Part shown: piece by piece, positions 7,916-16,896 of the stretch | How the letters are laid out: each line of letters begins with the position of its first letter | Numbering within the stretch: the stretch's first letter is position 1 | From: Verrucomicrobiia bacterium | GTDB taxonomy: Bacteria > Verrucomicrobiota > Verrucomicrobiia > Verrucomicrobiales > DEV007 | Assembly (NCBI GenBank): GCA_030425385.1 | Contig: JAUIAH010000037.1 | Coordinates: 1 to 64,000 of the forward strand | Direction: 5' to 3' | Length of the DNA stretch: 64,000 nt | Notes under the pieces: generated by a model | What the model saw: only the letters and a program-made list of their open reading frames with translations | Told to the model about the DNA's origin: nothing | Databases searched by the model: none | Made by a program: the position numbers and the translations under genes

Positions 7916-8770
7916 TCATGCGTAGGCGGGCTCGGCCAGTTGTTGGAGAGCGCGATGTACGGCTTGCACCGTTTCATGGAGCGTCGAGGTGCCAGCGGTG
8001 AGGCCCACATTGCGGGCGCCAGTGATCCATTCGGAGCGAAGTTCTTCTGGGTGCGCCACGCGATGGGCCCGGACACCATAACTGCGAGCAGTCTGGACTA
8101 ACTGATGCGTGTTGTTACTGTTAGATCCTCCCACGACGATGACGACCTCCACTTGGCGGCAGAGTTCTTTGAGAGCGAGCTGACGATCCTTAGTCGGTTG
8201 ACAGACGGTGTCGATGAAACACACGTCACTGTTAGGGAAGCGCGACTCGACGAGAGCCACGAGATGGGCTACGCGGTCTGTGGGTTGGGTGGTTTGCGAG
8301 ACCACACCGAATCGCTCATGAGGCGTGAGCGCGGCGACGTCCTCCGCGTCGATGATGACGTCCGCCTCAGGGAAATCGCCGGTGAGGCCGAGCACTTCCA
8401 CGTGGTCGCGCTTGCCGATCACGATGGGGTGGTAGCCCTGCAGCACAAGCTTGGCCAGGGCAGTGTGGGCCTTGCGCACCAGGGGACAGGTGGTATCCGT
8501 GACTCGGAAACCCTTGGCTTTCCATGCCATGCGATCGCGCTCGGCGGCGCCGTGAGCGGTGATGACGACCTGGGGTGTGGTGGCGTGCCCGTGGTCTCGG
8601 AGGTGACCCTGACGGACTCCCATCTCGTCGAGTTGTGCGCGAACGACCTCGTTGTGAACGAGTTGTCCGAGGATGGTGGTGGGTCCCTGAGCGGCAGTTT
8701 CGTGAGTGGCCTTGAGGGCGTCACGCACGCCAAAGCACATGCCGTAGTGTTTCGCGAGGATGATATTCAT
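7916..8770 (-). CDS. ispH: 4-hydroxy-3-methylbut-2-enyl diphosphate reductase
   Basis: A 284-residue iron-sulfur enzyme of the last MEP-pathway step, reducing HMBPP to IPP and DMAPP. The three cluster cysteines are visible: C12 (GMCFGV), C95 (TTCPLV) and C190 (DTVCQPT). The substrate residues H39 (LVHN), H73 (TAHG), H123 and E125 (HVEVLGLTG) are also present. It converges on the DinB-like gene with a 6-bp gap. A palindrome at 8826-8841 lies about 55 bp upstream of its start and may regulate it. Confidence 0.96.
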   Translation of the reverse strand: MNIILAKHYGMCFGVRDALKATHETAAQGPTTILGQLVHNEVVRAQLDEMGVRQGHLRDHGHATTPQVVITAHGAAERDRMAWKAKGFRVTDTTCPLVRKAHTALAKLVLQGYHPIVIGKRDHVEVLGLTGDFPEADVIIDAEDVAALTPHERFGVVSQTTQPTDRVAHLVALVESRFPNSDVCFIDTVCQPTKDRQLALKELCRQVEVVIVVGGSNSNNTHQLVQTARSYGVRAHRVAHPEELRSEWITGARNVGLTAGTSTLHETVQAVHRALQQLAEPAYA

Positions 8771-8825
8771 GAGATGAGATGAGGTAGTGTGTGGTTGGTG
8801 ACGGGAAGGTTGTTAGGGGGATTTG

Positions 8826-8841
8826 CTTTGTGATACAAAGT
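8826..8841 (-). promoter_or_regulatory. Operator copy 1 (ACTTTGTATCACAAAG) upstream of ispH
   Basis: CTTTG at 8826-8830 is inverted at 8836-8840 with a 5-bp spacer. Read on the minus strand it is ACTTTGTATCACAAAG, matching the site at 9849-9864 in 14 of 16 positions. A possible minus-strand promoter (CTGACA, 17 bp, TAACTT) ends in it. It is likely bound by the winged-helix regulator encoded at 8897-9196. Confidence 0.5.
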
Positions 8842-8896
8842 TAAATGATAGAGGAGTGCTTGTCAGGGTGCGGGGCTAGCGAGCCGAGCTGATGTG

Positions 8897-9196
8897 TTAG
8901 TCGTTCTTGGTCTGCTGCACGATGGCCTCGAGAATCTCGAGGTACTCGGTGAAGGCTTGTCTGCCCTGATCGGTCAGGGCGTAGAGGGTGCGACGTTTCA
9001 CTTCGGCGTCTTTGTAAGTAGAGACGTAACCCTTGTCTGCAAGGGTGCGGAGGTGCGTGATGAGGTTGCCGTCACTCATCTTGAGGTCGGCCTTAAGATC
9101 TTGGAAACTCCACTCCACACGGCTGGCGAGGAGCGTCATGATAGACAGGCGCCCTTTCTCGTGGATGGTCTTATCGATCTTGGAGAAGTCGATCAT
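8897..9196 (-). CDS. Winged-helix transcriptional regulator
   Basis: A 99-residue protein with a single winged helix-turn-helix: helices around RLSIMTLLASRVEWSFQDL, a recognition region around MSDGNLITHLRTLADKGYV, and a wing ending RRTLYALTDQGRQAFTEYL. It resembles the small one-domain ArsR/PadR-like repressors often paired with a membrane protein. It is the second gene of an operon, 9 bp after the membrane protein gene. Two near-identical palindromes (8826 and 9848) are candidate binding sites, one of them at the operon's own promoter. The ligand is unknown. Confidence 0.8.
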   Translation of the reverse strand: MIDFSKIDKTIHEKGRLSIMTLLASRVEWSFQDLKADLKMSDGNLITHLRTLADKGYVSTYKDAEVKRRTLYALTDQGRQAFTEYLEILEAIVQQTKND

Positions 9197-9205
9197 GACC
9201 GTGTG

Positions 9206-9841
9206 TTAGACATCTTTCAAGCGTTGGCGATCTCGAAAGATAGCGAAGCCATAGACGAGATGAAAGCCACCAAAGGTGAACCCCATGATGGCGGCCCCGA
9301 GGCGTTGGGGAGAGATCGTGGTGATGGAAGCGGGCCAAGCCCAGTGGGCGGCAAGGAGCAAGCTTCCTACCATAGTGAACGCAAAGCCGAGCACGCGGAG
9401 GGAGCGCGGACTGAATCCGTGGGTGGCCAGGAGGGCAAGTCCGTAGAAGGTCGTCCATGCCAGGGTCGCCGCGGGGAGGTCTTGTTGAGGACCCAGTCCG
9501 AGAGCAAGCCCTAGCACTCCACCGGCGAAGAGAGCGGGGGTGATGGCTTTCAAAGCCATCCGTAGTCCCGAGGAGAGGTAAGGTTCGCCTGCCCGTTGAG
9601 CTGTTTTCCAAATGAAGCCGTGGTTGAAGGCGTTCACCACGATGAGGACGCCAATCCATACGCCGATGCAGGTTGGAGGGGTGAGAGAGCGATCGAGCCC
9701 CCACAGGATACCGGCGGTAAGGAGGGCAAGGCAGCCTCCGAAGAGAGCCGTGGGCGCGGTGACCGTCCGGTAGACAGTGGCCTTCTCCATGAGCCCTCGG
9801 ATCACCGTGAGGTGCTCTAGCGCGGTTTCGGAATCATCCAT
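9206..9841 (-). CDS. Multi-pass membrane protein, unknown function
   Basis: A 211-residue protein with an acidic N-terminus (MDDSETALEHL) and about six hydrophobic segments, among them TALFGGCLALLTAGILWG, IGVWIGVLIVVNAF and a segment around ALFAGGVLGLALGLG. An ATG at 9856 lies inside the palindrome at 9848-9864, so I prefer 9841. It is the first gene of a two-gene operon with a winged-helix regulator, an arrangement typical of small stress- or growth-phase-responsive membrane modules. No transport signature is recognised. Confidence 0.7.
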   Translation of the reverse strand: MDDSETALEHLTVIRGLMEKATVYRTVTAPTALFGGCLALLTAGILWGLDRSLTPPTCIGVWIGVLIVVNAFNHGFIWKTAQRAGEPYLSSGLRMALKAITPALFAGGVLGLALGLGPQQDLPAATLAWTTFYGLALLATHGFSPRSLRVLGFAFTMVGSLLLAAHWAWPASITTISPQRLGAAIMGFTFGGFHLVYGFAIFRDRQRLKDV

Positions 9842-9847
9842 GTTCTT

Positions 9848-9864
9848 ACTTTGCAATACAAAGT
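9848..9864 (-). promoter_or_regulatory. Operator copy 2 (ACTTTGTATTGCAAAGT) at the membrane protein/regulator promoter
   Basis: ACTTTG at 9848-9853 is inverted as CAAAGT at 9859-9864 with a 5-bp spacer. It begins 7 bp upstream of the minus-strand gene and 48 bp upstream of the divergent gene at 9912. A minus-strand TTGACG (9870-9875) lies just outside and may be the -35. The site would suit autoregulation by the winged-helix protein. Confidence 0.55.
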
Positions 9865-9911
9865 GACTGCGTCAATAAGGACTTTGTTCCTACTTTAACT
9901 TCTTAATAAAT

Positions 9912-12900
9912 ATGGCAATTATGGTCATGCGAAAAGCTTTGCTCCTCGTTCTTGCGCTGACCTGGGTCTGTCAGACGGGCGCGTCACTGCATGCGCAGGT
10001 CTACGGACGCGAGTCTCTGCAGCCCATGGGTGCGTATCTTGATGGCGTGTTTCCCGATGGCACTCCGGGCGAGGGGGGGACACCCGAACCACCGGCGACG
10101 CTTTCGGCCACCGGTGCGTTTTCCGATCTCGCCACGTTGACCCCAAGGGCAGGATTGCTGCCATATGAAGTGAATGCGCCGCTGTGGACGGATCGATCGC
10201 GCAAGCAGCGCTGGATTGCCGTGCCCCATGATGGCGTGGCGGACACTGCTGAAGAGAAGATCGGGTTCTCGGCGACCGACTCGTGGACCTTCCCAGCGGG
10301 AACCGTTCTGGTAAAGCAATTCGATCTCCCTGTGGATGCGCGAGATTCTAGCATTCTTCGTAGGATTGAGACCCGATTCATGGTGGCAGCTGCCGATGGC
10401 AGCTTCTACGGTGTGACCTATCGCTGGCGTGAAGACGGTCGTGATGCTGATCTTCTCTACGACGGGGAATCGGCATCAATCACGGTGACGTCTGCCAATG
10501 GGACGGAAAGCACGCAGAGATGGAGCTTCCCCAGTCGTGACGATTGCCTCAACTGCCACAATCCCGGGGCGGGTTATGCGTTAGGCGTGCGTACCCATCA
10601 GCTGAATCGTGATGCCATCTATCCCAGTACGGGGCGGACCGACAATCAACTCCGCACGTGGAATCATCTGGGACTCTTCTCGCCCTCGTTGGATGAGGCA
10701 GCCATTCCTGGCTACCTGCAAGCTGTATCCCTAACCGATACCCATGCGAGTCTCGAAGATCGGGTCCGTTCTTATCTGGATGCCAATTGCTCTCAATGTC
10801 ATCGACCAGGAGCGCTCTCCACGCCATTCGATGCGCGTTTCACCACGCCGCTCGAGGAACAACATCTCATTGATGGAGCGGTGCTCTACGATCTGGGAGT
10901 GGCAGACGCCCGAGTCATTGCGCCTCAAAGCATCGAGCGAAGCTTGCTGCATCGCCGCATCAGCGCTATTGGCCTCCATCAGATGCCTCCGATTGGGCGT
11001 CATCTTGTAGATGACGCTGCCGTGGACATCATCAGCCAATGGATCTTCTCGCTGCCGGCGGATCCTGGGAGCGGTGGGGAGAATCGATCGCCTGTGGCTC
11101 AGAATGATGAGGGCAACACGCTGGCAGGTGAGGCCGTTGAAATCCCTGTGCTCAGCAATGATACCGATCTCGATGGTGATGTGTTAGCCATCAATGACTG
11201 GACGGAGCCTCTCCATGGAACGGTGACGTGGTTGGCGAATGCCTTCGTCCGTTACACGCCCGAAACTGGGTTTGAGGGGACGGACAGCTTCAGCTACACC
11301 CTGGCTGATGGCGAAGGAGGTATCTCCAATGCGGCCACCGTGACCGTCAGAGTCGTGGCGAGTGCAAACAGCAGCACGGTTACTTTTCTGGATCGCTCTA
11401 GCAGACTGCCCAATCCGTCCAATGCAAGTGGTGTGGCCATGGGGGTGGCGGACATGGATCAGGATGGGCGCGACGACATCGTGCATCTACATCTGGGCAA
11501 GACTTTGAAAGTAGACTATCAGAATAGCGATGAGAGCTTCACCGAGCACTCCTTTGGCTCGATCAGTTCGCAGCGCCAGTGGGGGCTTTGTCTAGCGGAT
11601 GCTGATGGTAACGGGTATCCTGACATTGTGAGTGGCGGCTACTACGACGATCTCCATTTGCAATGGAACGAGGGTGGGCGAGGAGGGTTCACGAGTGACG
11701 CGATTGGCAATCCACGTCTGTTCCTCCAAGGTGTGAACGTCGTGGACATCAACGGTGACGGTTTGTTAGATATCTTCGCGTGTCACGACGTGGGCGACAA
11801 TGCCAAGTTCCGCAACACGGGCGATCGAAGTTTCCTCTATGATAACAGTCTCCTCAACACCCGGACGACGCCGACAAGCGACAACTCGGGCAATTATGGC
11901 TCTGTCTGGACGGACTACGACAACGATGGTGACCTTGACATATATCTATCCAAGTGTCGGGGCGGAGTCAGTAGCCCTTCGGATCCACGCCGGATCAACA
12001 TGTTCTTTCGCAACAACGGCGATGGCAGCTACAGCAATGTGGCCAGCCCGTTGGGAATGGCCTTTGGACAGCAGTCGTGGGCGGCAGACTTTGGTGATGT
12101 TGATAACGACGGCGACTTGGATTGCTTTGTTGGTCATCACGGGGCTGCGAGCACTTTCATGCGCAACAATGGGGACGGGACCTTCACGGATCACACCTTA
12201 GCTAGTGGGCTGGAAGTCGATTGGCTGGTCATTCAAACCGTCTTTCGCGATTTCAATAACGACGGATGGATCGATCTTCTGTTAGTTGGCAAAGAGCATC
12301 AATTATGGCTCAATGATCGCGACGGGACCTTCACCTTGGCTGCGAATCCTTTCGGATCGCACGACATTGAATCGTGCGCGGTGGGTGATCTCAATCGGGA
12401 CGGATTCACCGATCTCTACGCGGGTTATGCCAGTCTTTATAACACCCCGGCGACCAGTCGTCCCGACAAGCTCTGGCTGACATCGCCTAACGGAAATGGC
12501 TTCCTTTCCGTCACGCTCAAGGGAAGCGGCGCCAATCCTTCCGCCATTGGAGCGCGACTGGAACTCCATGGCGCGTGGGGCACGCAAGTTAGGGAGGTGC
12601 GTTCAGGAGAGAGCTATGGCATTTCTCACAGTTTCACCCAAATCTTCGGGCTGGGAAATGCGGTTGCGATTGATCAACTGCGGGTGCGTTGGCCCTCAGG
12701 GGTGATTGATGAGATCTTCAATCCGCTTCCCAACCAGTTCCTCGAACTCCGTGAGGGTACGTCAACGGCGCCCCTCCTGACGAACCCCGGCCCGCAAGCT
12801 CATCAGGTGGGAGACGTGGTCACGGTGGCGATCCAGGCAAGCGATGCGACGGAAGATGATCTTCTCTTCGAAGCGGTCAACTTGCCTCCAGGGCTCATCA

Positions 12901-15900
12901 TGAATGCCGAAACCGGTGTCATCAGCGGTACCCTCACCAGCGCAAGCGCTGGGAGCTATAGTGTGATTGTAAGGGTAAGTGATGCATGGAACACGGTCTT
13001 CCAGCCCTTCGCCTGGGACGTGCTCCCAGCGGACACGGCCCCGGCCGTCATTGTGTCCACCACAGAGTCCTCGGTGACAGGCCCGTTCGAAGTGCGTGCG
13101 CGTTTCACCAGTCCGGTCACGGGGCTGGCTCTTGCTGACGTGGAGGTCATGAATGGGACGGTCAGCGCCCTTTCTGGCAGTGGTACTGATTACACGTTCA
13201 CCATCACGCCGACGCTCGAAGGAGCGGTCGAGGTGTCGTTGCCTGCTGGAGCGGCTACGGACGGCGGTGGTCGGGGCAATCTCGCGTCGAATGTATTGCC
13301 GGTGACTTATGCACTTCCTGCCACCGCCCCGGTGATCAACACCTTCACCGCCTCTGTGGAGAGCCTCCAACAAGGAGAGACCGTCACCCTTGAGTGGGGC
13401 ATCGATGATGGTGGGAACGCGCTCACTGCTCTGACAATCACACCTGGGAATCGATCCGTGTTAGGGCAAACAAGTGTCTCATTCTCACCGGAAGCCACCA
13501 CCACCTACCTTCTCACGGCCACCAATGCCGTGGGAACGGACACCGCTGAGGTCACGGTGGTGGTCGACCTGCCTTTGCCAACGGCGGATGCTTTGGCAAA
13601 TCTCGTCGCGCCGGGAAGTGTGCAGCAGGGAGAAACGGTCACCGTCGCGGTGGACTACGCTGCCACGGATAGGCGCGAGCTCTGGGTCTGGTTGCAGGAT
13701 TCCAATGACGGCTGGCGGACAGCGTCCCAGGGAAATGTGACCGTGGAAGCGGGATCTGGGACGCGAAGCTTCAGCCTTCCCATCGATAGCGCGTCGCGAG
13801 TGGGAGATGGCTATGTGTGGGCCATGCGACTCTTGCCGCCTGGTTGGCGTTCTGCTGCGGATGCCATCGCGGAACAGTATGGACTAGCCGATATGCAAGC
13901 GGGTGATCTACCGCCCGAGACCGATCTCTTGGGAGCACTGACATTGCCACCGGCAGTCGAGTCTCCGGGGGTGATCCAGTTGGATGTGCCTTATCAGGCA
14001 ACCACGCGCCGCGAGATCCACGTCTATTTGCATGACTCTCAGAACGCGTGGTTCACGATTGGCGAGGCTGCGACCACGGTCGAGCCCGGTTCAGGAACGC
14101 ACACATTCAGCATTCCCATCCTATCAGAGTCACGAGAAGGTGATGGGTATGTGTGGGCCGTGCGCCTGTTGCCGTTGGGCTGGACGGTCGCGGATGATGC
14201 CCTGGATGCGGACTATGGCCAAGCGACGGTTTCGCGAAATACCGGCGGTACGGCGACGCAGGACATCCTCACAGGTGTCGAGGCACCTGCCCTGGTGCAA
14301 CCCGCGGAGATCGCCCAGGTTACTGTGGATTATGAAGTGACCCAGCGACGGGATCTGGGCATCTGGCTGCACGATTCGACCGATGGTTGGCGCACGATTG
14401 GGCATGGCCTCGTCAAGGTGGAGCCTGGGATTGCCTCCCAGACGTTTGATATTGGGATTGTGGGCAATGCGAGGATCGGCCCGGGATACATCTGGGCAGT
14501 GCGCCTTCTTCCCGAAGGGTGGGCGACGGCCGATGACGCGATGGATGCCTTCTACAAAGATGCCGGCGTGGAGGAGCGCCTGACCGAGCTCGTGAATCTC
14601 GCGGTGCTCCCGCAGGCCAGTGCCACGCAGTCCTCGGTCTATGGGGCGGCCTTCACCGCGGACCTCGCGCGCGATGGGAATACGGATGGCGATTGGCGCA
14701 ATGGCAGTGTTACCCACACGGAGCTGGATGTGGATGCCTGGTGGGAACTGGATCTCGGGAGCGTTCAGCCGGTGGATCATCTGCTCCTTTGGAATCGCAC
14801 GGATTGTTGTGGCGATCGATTGGTCCCGTTTGATGTCTTTGTGAGTGAGGAGCCGTTTGCATCCGAGAGCCGAGATGCCCTCTTGGTTCAAGAGGGCGTG
14901 GATCGGTACACTGTCACGCAAGAGCCCAATCCCACTCAGCGATTGGTGGTCAACCGGAACGTGCGCTATGTCCGCGTGCAGCTGGCTGGTGCCAACTACT
15001 TGAGCCTCGCTGAGGTCGAGGTATACGCTCCTTATAGTGGCGAACCCGCCAATGGCCTTACCTTTGAATACTATGAGGGCACCTGGTCACAACTACCGGA
15101 CTTTGAGACACTCAACCCTGTCCGGACTGGGACCGTCACGCAGATCGATCGCAGTCCACGTGCGCGGGATGATTTCTATGCCTTTCGCTACCGTGGCTGT
15201 CTGGCCATTCCCGAGGATGGGGCCTACACCTTGACACTTCTGTCAGACGAAGGGAGTCAACTCCTTCTCGATGGCAGTGTGGTGATTGAGCACGATGGCC
15301 TTCATACGGCCTCAGAGGCGACGGCTACCCTCACCCTTGCCGCAGGGATGCATCCGCTTGAGCTAAGATACTTTGAACGGGATGGTGAGGATGTCCTGGC
15401 GCTCTTCTGGGAAGGGCCCGGAATCGCGCGCCAAGCCATTCCTGAGAGTGCGTTCACGGTCAATGAAACGGGTGAGACGATCAGTTTCCATCACGTAGGA
15501 CGCCGGGTCGCCTCGTTCGATAATGCCGACGGGGATCTACTCGATCTGACCGCAGAGTATGCGTTGGGGCGCAGTCCTTACGTGGCGGCTCTCAATGATG
15601 TTGGACTCTTGTTAGAAGCGCATGACGACGGGACCCGCCTTTCTGCCACCTTTGAGCGGCCCGCCAATCATCGGGAGATCGATTACTGGGTGGAAGTCAG
15701 TGAAGATCTTCTCTTGTGGACGCCGTTGCTCACGCCAGATGCGGTAGAGAGCGTTCGCTACGGCTGGGAGCGAGTGCGCTATGATCACTTGGAAGCGGCT
15801 CCGGGAGTGAGCTTGGAACGTGGCTTTGTGAGGCTGCGGATCTGGCATCACGATTGGGCCCACGAATCGACGACGCCCGTGTGCGGTTGGTATCAGACCA

Positions 15901-16847
15901 CCTTACATAGTGGTTACCAAACCCATGGCGTTAGTTTGAATGCGCCGCCGGTGTTTGCCAGCATGATCACGGAAGTGGATGAGCCTAACGGGATTCTCAC
16001 GTTGGCGGCGGGTGGTCTCACTCAGGTGCTCGATGACAGCCCTCACTATATCGAGATCACGAATGGACGCTGGGAAGGGCATCGATTTGAAATCACGCCT
16101 GAAGCATCCACGGATCAGACGCTGGCCCTCGATCTCGAGGGTCCCTTCAACACGGCGCATGGGCTTCCTGCATCCGGGCTTCGTTTCGCTCAAGTCGTCA
16201 TTCGCAAGCATCTCACCCTTGGAGATGTCTACGCACCAGAACAATTCACCTCCAGCAATGATCCTGCTAGAGCAGATCAACTACAGTTCTTCAATGGAAA
16301 TGGATTTGATGGCTACTTTCTGCTCGAGTCCGGTGGTGCCCCTTACTGGACCACCATCGGCGATCCCCACTTGGAGAATCATAATTTCACCGTCATTCCT
16401 CCCGGAGAAGGGGTCTTTGTCAGGAGGGCGACGAGTGATCCTATCAATGTCCTGGTGGTGGGTCATTTGCGTGATCATGCGTTCATCCAACCCCTCCGTC
16501 GAGGGCTCAACCTCGTCGCCCCGATTGCTCCGATCGCGCACAGCCCCGTCTCGCGTGCGATGACCATGGAGGAAGGATTCCTTGGCCATGCCGATCCCAC
16601 TCAGGCAGATCAGATCCAGCTATGGGTGGGGGACGTGATCGAGGGAGGCCGCGGCTACCGGAGCTTCTTTCTCCTCGATAGCGGCGATGCCTTCCGCTAC
16701 TGGACAGGTAGTGAGGATGAATGGCTGCGGAACGAGGATACGACTATACTCTTTCCGGCGAATCGTGCCTTCTTCTTCCAAGCGACTGAGGAAGCCCACC
16801 ACTCCTACCGCGTGCCCGGGGTGGAGGTGACCACAGCCCGGGAGTGA
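9912..16847 (+). CDS. 2311-residue secreted dihaem cytochrome c / FG-GAP / discoidin / PA14 mosaic protein
   Basis: A signal peptide (about 1-29) leads to an N-terminal dihaem cytochrome region with two haem c motifs, C212LNCH and C293SQCH. Next come a cadherin-like segment (about 390-480), FG-GAP/VCBS repeats with DxDxDG-type calcium loops (about 500-870), an ASPIC/UnbV domain (about 875-950) and Ig-like domains (about 960-1220). Three tandem repeats of about 111 residues (about 1228-1556) follow, then a discoidin-like domain (about 1561-1710), a PA14 domain (about 1713-1845) and a C-terminal region (about 1990-2311) reminiscent of the Verrucomicrobiota family TIGR02597. It probably acts outside the cytoplasm, binding a glycan or surface and possibly passing electrons. 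Starts at 9921 or 9927 are also possible. It is first of three secreted-protein genes. Confidence 0.85.
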   Translation: MAIMVMRKALLLVLALTWVCQTGASLHAQVYGRESLQPMGAYLDGVFPDGTPGEGGTPEPPATLSATGAFSDLATLTPRAGLLPYEVNAPLWTDRSRKQRWIAVPHDGVADTAEEKIGFSATDSWTFPAGTVLVKQFDLPVDARDSSILRRIETRFMVAAADGSFYGVTYRWREDGRDADLLYDGESASITVTSANGTESTQRWSFPSRDDCLNCHNPGAGYALGVRTHQLNRDAIYPSTGRTDNQLRTWNHLGLFSPSLDEAAIPGYLQAVSLTDTHASLEDRVRSYLDANCSQCHRPGALSTPFDARFTTPLEEQHLIDGAVLYDLGVADARVIAPQSIERSLLHRRISAIGLHQMPPIGRHLVDDAAVDIISQWIFSLPADPGSGGENRSPVAQNDEGNTLAGEAVEIPVLSNDTDLDGDVLAINDWTEPLHGTVTWLANAFVRYTPETGFEGTDSFSYTLADGEGGISNAATVTVRVVASANSSTVTFLDRSSRLPNPSNASGVAMGVADMDQDGRDDIVHLHLGKTLKVDYQNSDESFTEHSFGSISSQRQWGLCLADADGNGYPDIVSGGYYDDLHLQWNEGGRGGFTSDAIGNPRLFLQGVNVVDINGDGLLDIFACHDVGDNAKFRNTGDRSFLYDNSLLNTRTTPTSDNSGNYGSVWTDYDNDGDLDIYLSKCRGGVSSPSDPRRINMFFRNNGDGSYSNVASPLGMAFGQQSWAADFGDVDNDGDLDCFVGHHGAASTFMRNNGDGTFTDHTLASGLEVDWLVIQTVFRDFNNDGWIDLLLVGKEHQLWLNDRDGTFTLAANPFGSHDIESCAVGDLNRDGFTDLYAGYASLYNTPATSRPDKLWLTSPNGNGFLSVTLKGSGANPSAIGARLELHGAWGTQVREVRSGESYGISHSFTQIFGLGNAVAIDQLRVRWPSGVIDEIFNPLPNQFLELREGTSTAPLLTNPGPQAHQVGDVVTVAIQASDATEDDLLFEAVNLPPGLIMNAETGVISGTLTSASAGSYSVIVRVSDAWNTVFQPFAWDVLPADTAPAVIVSTTESSVTGPFEVRARFTSPVTGLALADVEVMNGTVSALSGSGTDYTFTITPTLEGAVEVSLPAGAATDGGGRGNLASNVLPVTYALPATAPVINTFTASVESLQQGETVTLEWGIDDGGNALTALTITPGNRSVLGQTSVSFSPEATTTYLLTATNAVGTDTAEVTVVVDLPLPTADALANLVAPGSVQQGETVTVAVDYAATDRRELWVWLQDSNDGWRTASQGNVTVEAGSGTRSFSLPIDSASRVGDGYVWAMRLLPPGWRSAADAIAEQYGLADMQAGDLPPETDLLGALTLPPAVESPGVIQLDVPYQATTRREIHVYLHDSQNAWFTIGEAATTVEPGSGTHTFSIPILSESREGDGYVWAVRLLPLGWTVADDALDADYGQATVSRNTGGTATQDILTGVEAPALVQPAEIAQVTVDYEVTQRRDLGIWLHDSTDGWRTIGHGLVKVEPGIASQTFDIGIVGNARIGPGYIWAVRLLPEGWATADDAMDAFYKDAGVEERLTELVNLAVLPQASATQSSVYGAAFTADLARDGNTDGDWRNGSVTHTELDVDAWWELDLGSVQPVDHLLLWNRTDCCGDRLVPFDVFVSEEPFASESRDALLVQEGVDRYTVTQEPNPTQRLVVNRNVRYVRVQLAGANYLSLAEVEVYAPYSGEPANGLTFEYYEGTWSQLPDFETLNPVRTGTVTQIDRSPRARDDFYAFRYRGCLAIPEDGAYTLTLLSDEGSQLLLDGSVVIEHDGLHTASEATATLTLAAGMHPLELRYFERDGEDVLALFWEGPGIARQAIPESAFTVNETGETISFHHVGRRVASFDNADGDLLDLTAEYALGRSPYVAALNDVGLLLEAHDDGTRLSATFERPANHREIDYWVEVSEDLLLWTPLLTPDAVESVRYGWERVRYDHLEAAPGVSLERGFVRLRIWHHDWAHESTTPVCGWYQTTLHSGYQTHGVSLNAPPVFASMITEVDEPNGILTLAAGGLTQVLDDSPHYIEITNGRWEGHRFEITPEASTDQTLALDLEGPFNTAHGLPASGLRFAQVVIRKHLTLGDVYAPEQFTSSNDPARADQLQFFNGNGFDGYFLLESGGAPYWTTIGDPHLENHNFTVIPPGEGVFVRRATSDPINVLVVGHLRDHAFIQPLRRGLNLVAPIAPIAHSPVSRAMTMEEGFLGHADPTQADQIQLWVGDVIEGGRGYRSFFLLDSGDAFRYWTGSEDEWLRNEDTTILFPANRAFFFQATEEAHHSYRVPGVEVTTARE

Positions 16848-16896
16848 TCGCTGTTTCGGACTAGCCAAGGGAAGCGTCGCCTTCTAGGTTCCGTCC

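Noticed and set aside
8105-8782. 225-codon plus-strand open frame
   Set aside because: It is the antisense of ispH, whose cluster cysteines and active-site residues are all present on the minus strand.
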